From positions 1-35,860 of the forward strand of contig CAKSAI010000002.1 in assembly GCA_934434905.1 (NCBI GenBank): a stretch of DNA of 35,860 bases. Reading direction: 5' to 3'. Under the pieces are notes generated by a model. That model had not been told where the DNA came from. It worked only from the letters and a program-made list of their open reading frames with translations, and made no database searches. Numbering within the stretch: position 1 is the first letter of the stretch; every line of letters begins with the position of its first letter. The translations under genes were made by a program, and so were the position numbers. Origin of the DNA: an uncultured Lachnospiraceae bacterium (lineage in GTDB: Bacteria > Bacillota > Clostridia > Lachnospirales > Lachnospiraceae). Below are positions 34,606-35,860 of the stretch, piece after piece.

Positions 34606-35543
34606 TAAGTACCAACCTTTCTCAACAGATACTGGATAAGCTTGTTACAGCCGATCATGGTAATAAACAGCAATGTCGCAATGGCACAGGCATAACCCAT
34701 TTCATAGCGGATCGTACCGTAATCCGTCAAGTGATTCATGACCGTATGTACTGCATAACTGGCGCTGGGGTAACCCATGATCTGTGTAATGATATCGCCC
34801 ACGCCAAAGGCGGAGGTGATACTCATAACAGCGCCGAACATCAGCTGCGGCTTCATGAGCGGCAGTGTGATGTACCACAATTCCTGCCAACGGTTCTTAA
34901 TACCGTCGATGGCCGCCGCCTCATAATACTGTCGGTCAACACCCTGCAGTCCGGCGATAAACGATAGGAACGTGGTGCCAAGACTCATCCACAGAATGAT
35001 GAGTATCATGATCCCCATCATATATCGCTCGTCGGTAAGCCAGCTTATGGGCTCGTTGATAAGTCCGAGCTGCATCAGCCAGGAGTTCAGGAAACCCTTT
35101 GCATCCGCCGCAAACAGGTAAGTCCACACGATGGTCATACCGCCCGATATGGACGGCGCATAGAACACAATGGTGAAGACAACCCGAAGCCCCCTTGGCA
35201 GATCATTGATGAGCCATGCAAAAAGCAGTGCCAGCAAATATCCGCCGGGTCCGGTTATCACTGCAAAGATCATCGTGTTCTTGATACCGGTCAAGAAAAT
35301 CTCATCGTTGATAAATAAGCGGAAATAATTCTTCAGTCCTACAAACTCCGGTGGTTCCAATATGTTAAAAGAGGTAAAGCTGAAAATGATCGCAATCACA
35401 ACCGGGATCACAACAAAGGCCGTAAACAGGATCAGATAAGGGGCCATCAACACATAATGCATTTTATGGCGTTTTATCTGCTTGCACTGATAAGCAAGAT
35501 CTCTTCGTATACGGGCCTTCAGGCTGCCCTTGCTGTCTGCCAT
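34605..35543 (-). CDS. ABC sugar permease, MalF/LplB type (first pair)
   Basis: This 312-residue protein has a cytosolic N-terminal stretch (about 1-32) followed by six predicted helices and the EAA loop YYEAAAIDGIKNRWQELWY near 218-236. I prefer ATG 35543, about 8 bases after AAAGGAAG; a GTG at 35552 is too near that site. It follows the solute-binding protein gene by 44 bases, the usual order binding protein - MalF - MalG. Confidence 0.93.
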   Translation of the reverse strand: MADSKGSLKARIRRDLAYQCKQIKRHKMHYVLMAPYLILFTAFVVIPVVIAIIFSFTSFNILEPPEFVGLKNYFRLFINDEIFLTGIKNTMIFAVITGPGGYLLALLFAWLINDLPRGLRVVFTIVFYAPSISGGMTIVWTYLFAADAKGFLNSWLMQLGLINEPISWLTDERYMMGIMILIILWMSLGTTFLSFIAGLQGVDRQYYEAAAIDGIKNRWQELWYITLPLMKPQLMFGAVMSITSAFGVGDIITQIMGYPSASYAVHTVMNHLTDYGTIRYEMGYACAIATLLFITMIGCNKLIQYLLRKVGT

Positions 35544-35587
35544 AGCTCTCACTTCCTTTCCGTTCAGCCCGCGTCAGGCGCAAACTG

Positions 35588-35860
35588 TTATTCCAGGTGA
35601 AATTCCTCACGTTTTAATAGAATCTCTTCATCAATGGCGTTGATATAAGAGCGAAGCGTATCACGGGCATCGCTGTTTTTGTTGTAGACAGCCTTTAACG
35701 CAAAGTCCACATTTCGCGATGTCATATAGCCGCCGGGAACCTCCGGCACACCTGCAAGCGCTTCCAACTGATCCAGGATCACCGCGCGTTCCTCCGCAGT
35801 CCAGGGCAGCATGGATATCGCCTCGATATTCGCGGTGTTGTATCTTGCACCGCTGCCCAG
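35588..35860 (-). CDS. Extracellular solute-binding protein, C-terminal fragment
   Basis: This frame is open to the right edge; 90 C-terminal residues are visible. The stretch YNTANIEAISMLPWTAEE, followed by VPEVPGGYMTSRNVDFAL and then SYINAIDEEILLKREEF, resembles the end of large sugar-binding proteins that deliver oligosaccharide to MalF/MalG-type permeases. The start, signal peptide and ligand-binding lobes lie outside the window. An internal ATG at 35812 is not a real start. Confidence 0.85.
   Translation of the reverse strand: MGSGARYNTANIEAISMLPWTAEERAVILDQLEALAGVPEVPGGYMTSRNVDFALKAVYNKNSDARDTLRSYINAIDEEILLKREEFHLE

Overview
The window reads as a low-to-mid GC Firmicute (Clostridia, most likely a gut Lachnospiraceae). 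Supporting signs are strong AGGAGG-type ribosome binding sites, TTGACA/TATAAT-type promoters, a long-form HPF, ABC sugar importers without a local ATPase, and surface proteins held by a C-terminal membrane helix behind Asn/Gly/Asp-rich linkers. This assignment is inferred from gene content; no species-level marker is present.

Left part (1-8.2 kb), ordinary chromosome: a Phe-Gly-Gly tRNA cluster on the minus strand with a near-consensus promoter; a small XRE regulator preceded by three GCATAT boxes spaced exactly 20 bp apart; a FabG-like SDR; a divergent long HPF gene with its own promoter and terminator; then a minus-strand run SNF2/SWIM helicase - NagD-type HAD phosphatase - AraD epimerase - MgtC/SapB membrane protein.

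Middle (8.2-14.9 kb): a minus-strand set VTC-domain protein - DUF4956 membrane protein - secreted beta-helix carbohydrate-binding lipoprotein with a GGMNGGP-repeat tail. It is divergent from an OmpR-type response regulator and a histidine kinase, which probably control it. A metal-dependent amidohydrolase with its own promoter follows.

Right part (14.9-35.86 kb): at least 15 consecutive minus-strand genes with tiny gaps or 1-14 nt overlaps, forming one large glycan-utilisation locus that runs off the right edge. In transcription order it contains a solute-binding protein (only its C-terminus is visible), a permease pair, an NHL-repeat membrane protein, a Yip1-family membrane protein, a DUF5696 lipoprotein, a second permease pair, a secreted GH99/71-like enzyme, a membrane-anchored CBM9-like protein, a 1487-residue membrane-anchored protein with three near-identical 173-residue repeats, a cytosolic paralogue of the GH99/71-like enzyme, a cytosolic GH110-like beta-helix enzyme and a cytosolic sialate-O-acetylesterase-like esterase. 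The simplest model is that surface proteins bind and nick a glycan, the ABC system imports the fragments, and cytosolic enzymes strip O-acetyl and terminal alpha-galactosyl-type groups and finish degradation. The function of the NHL-Yip1-DUF5696 trio is unknown, and it is the best candidate for an undescribed system here.
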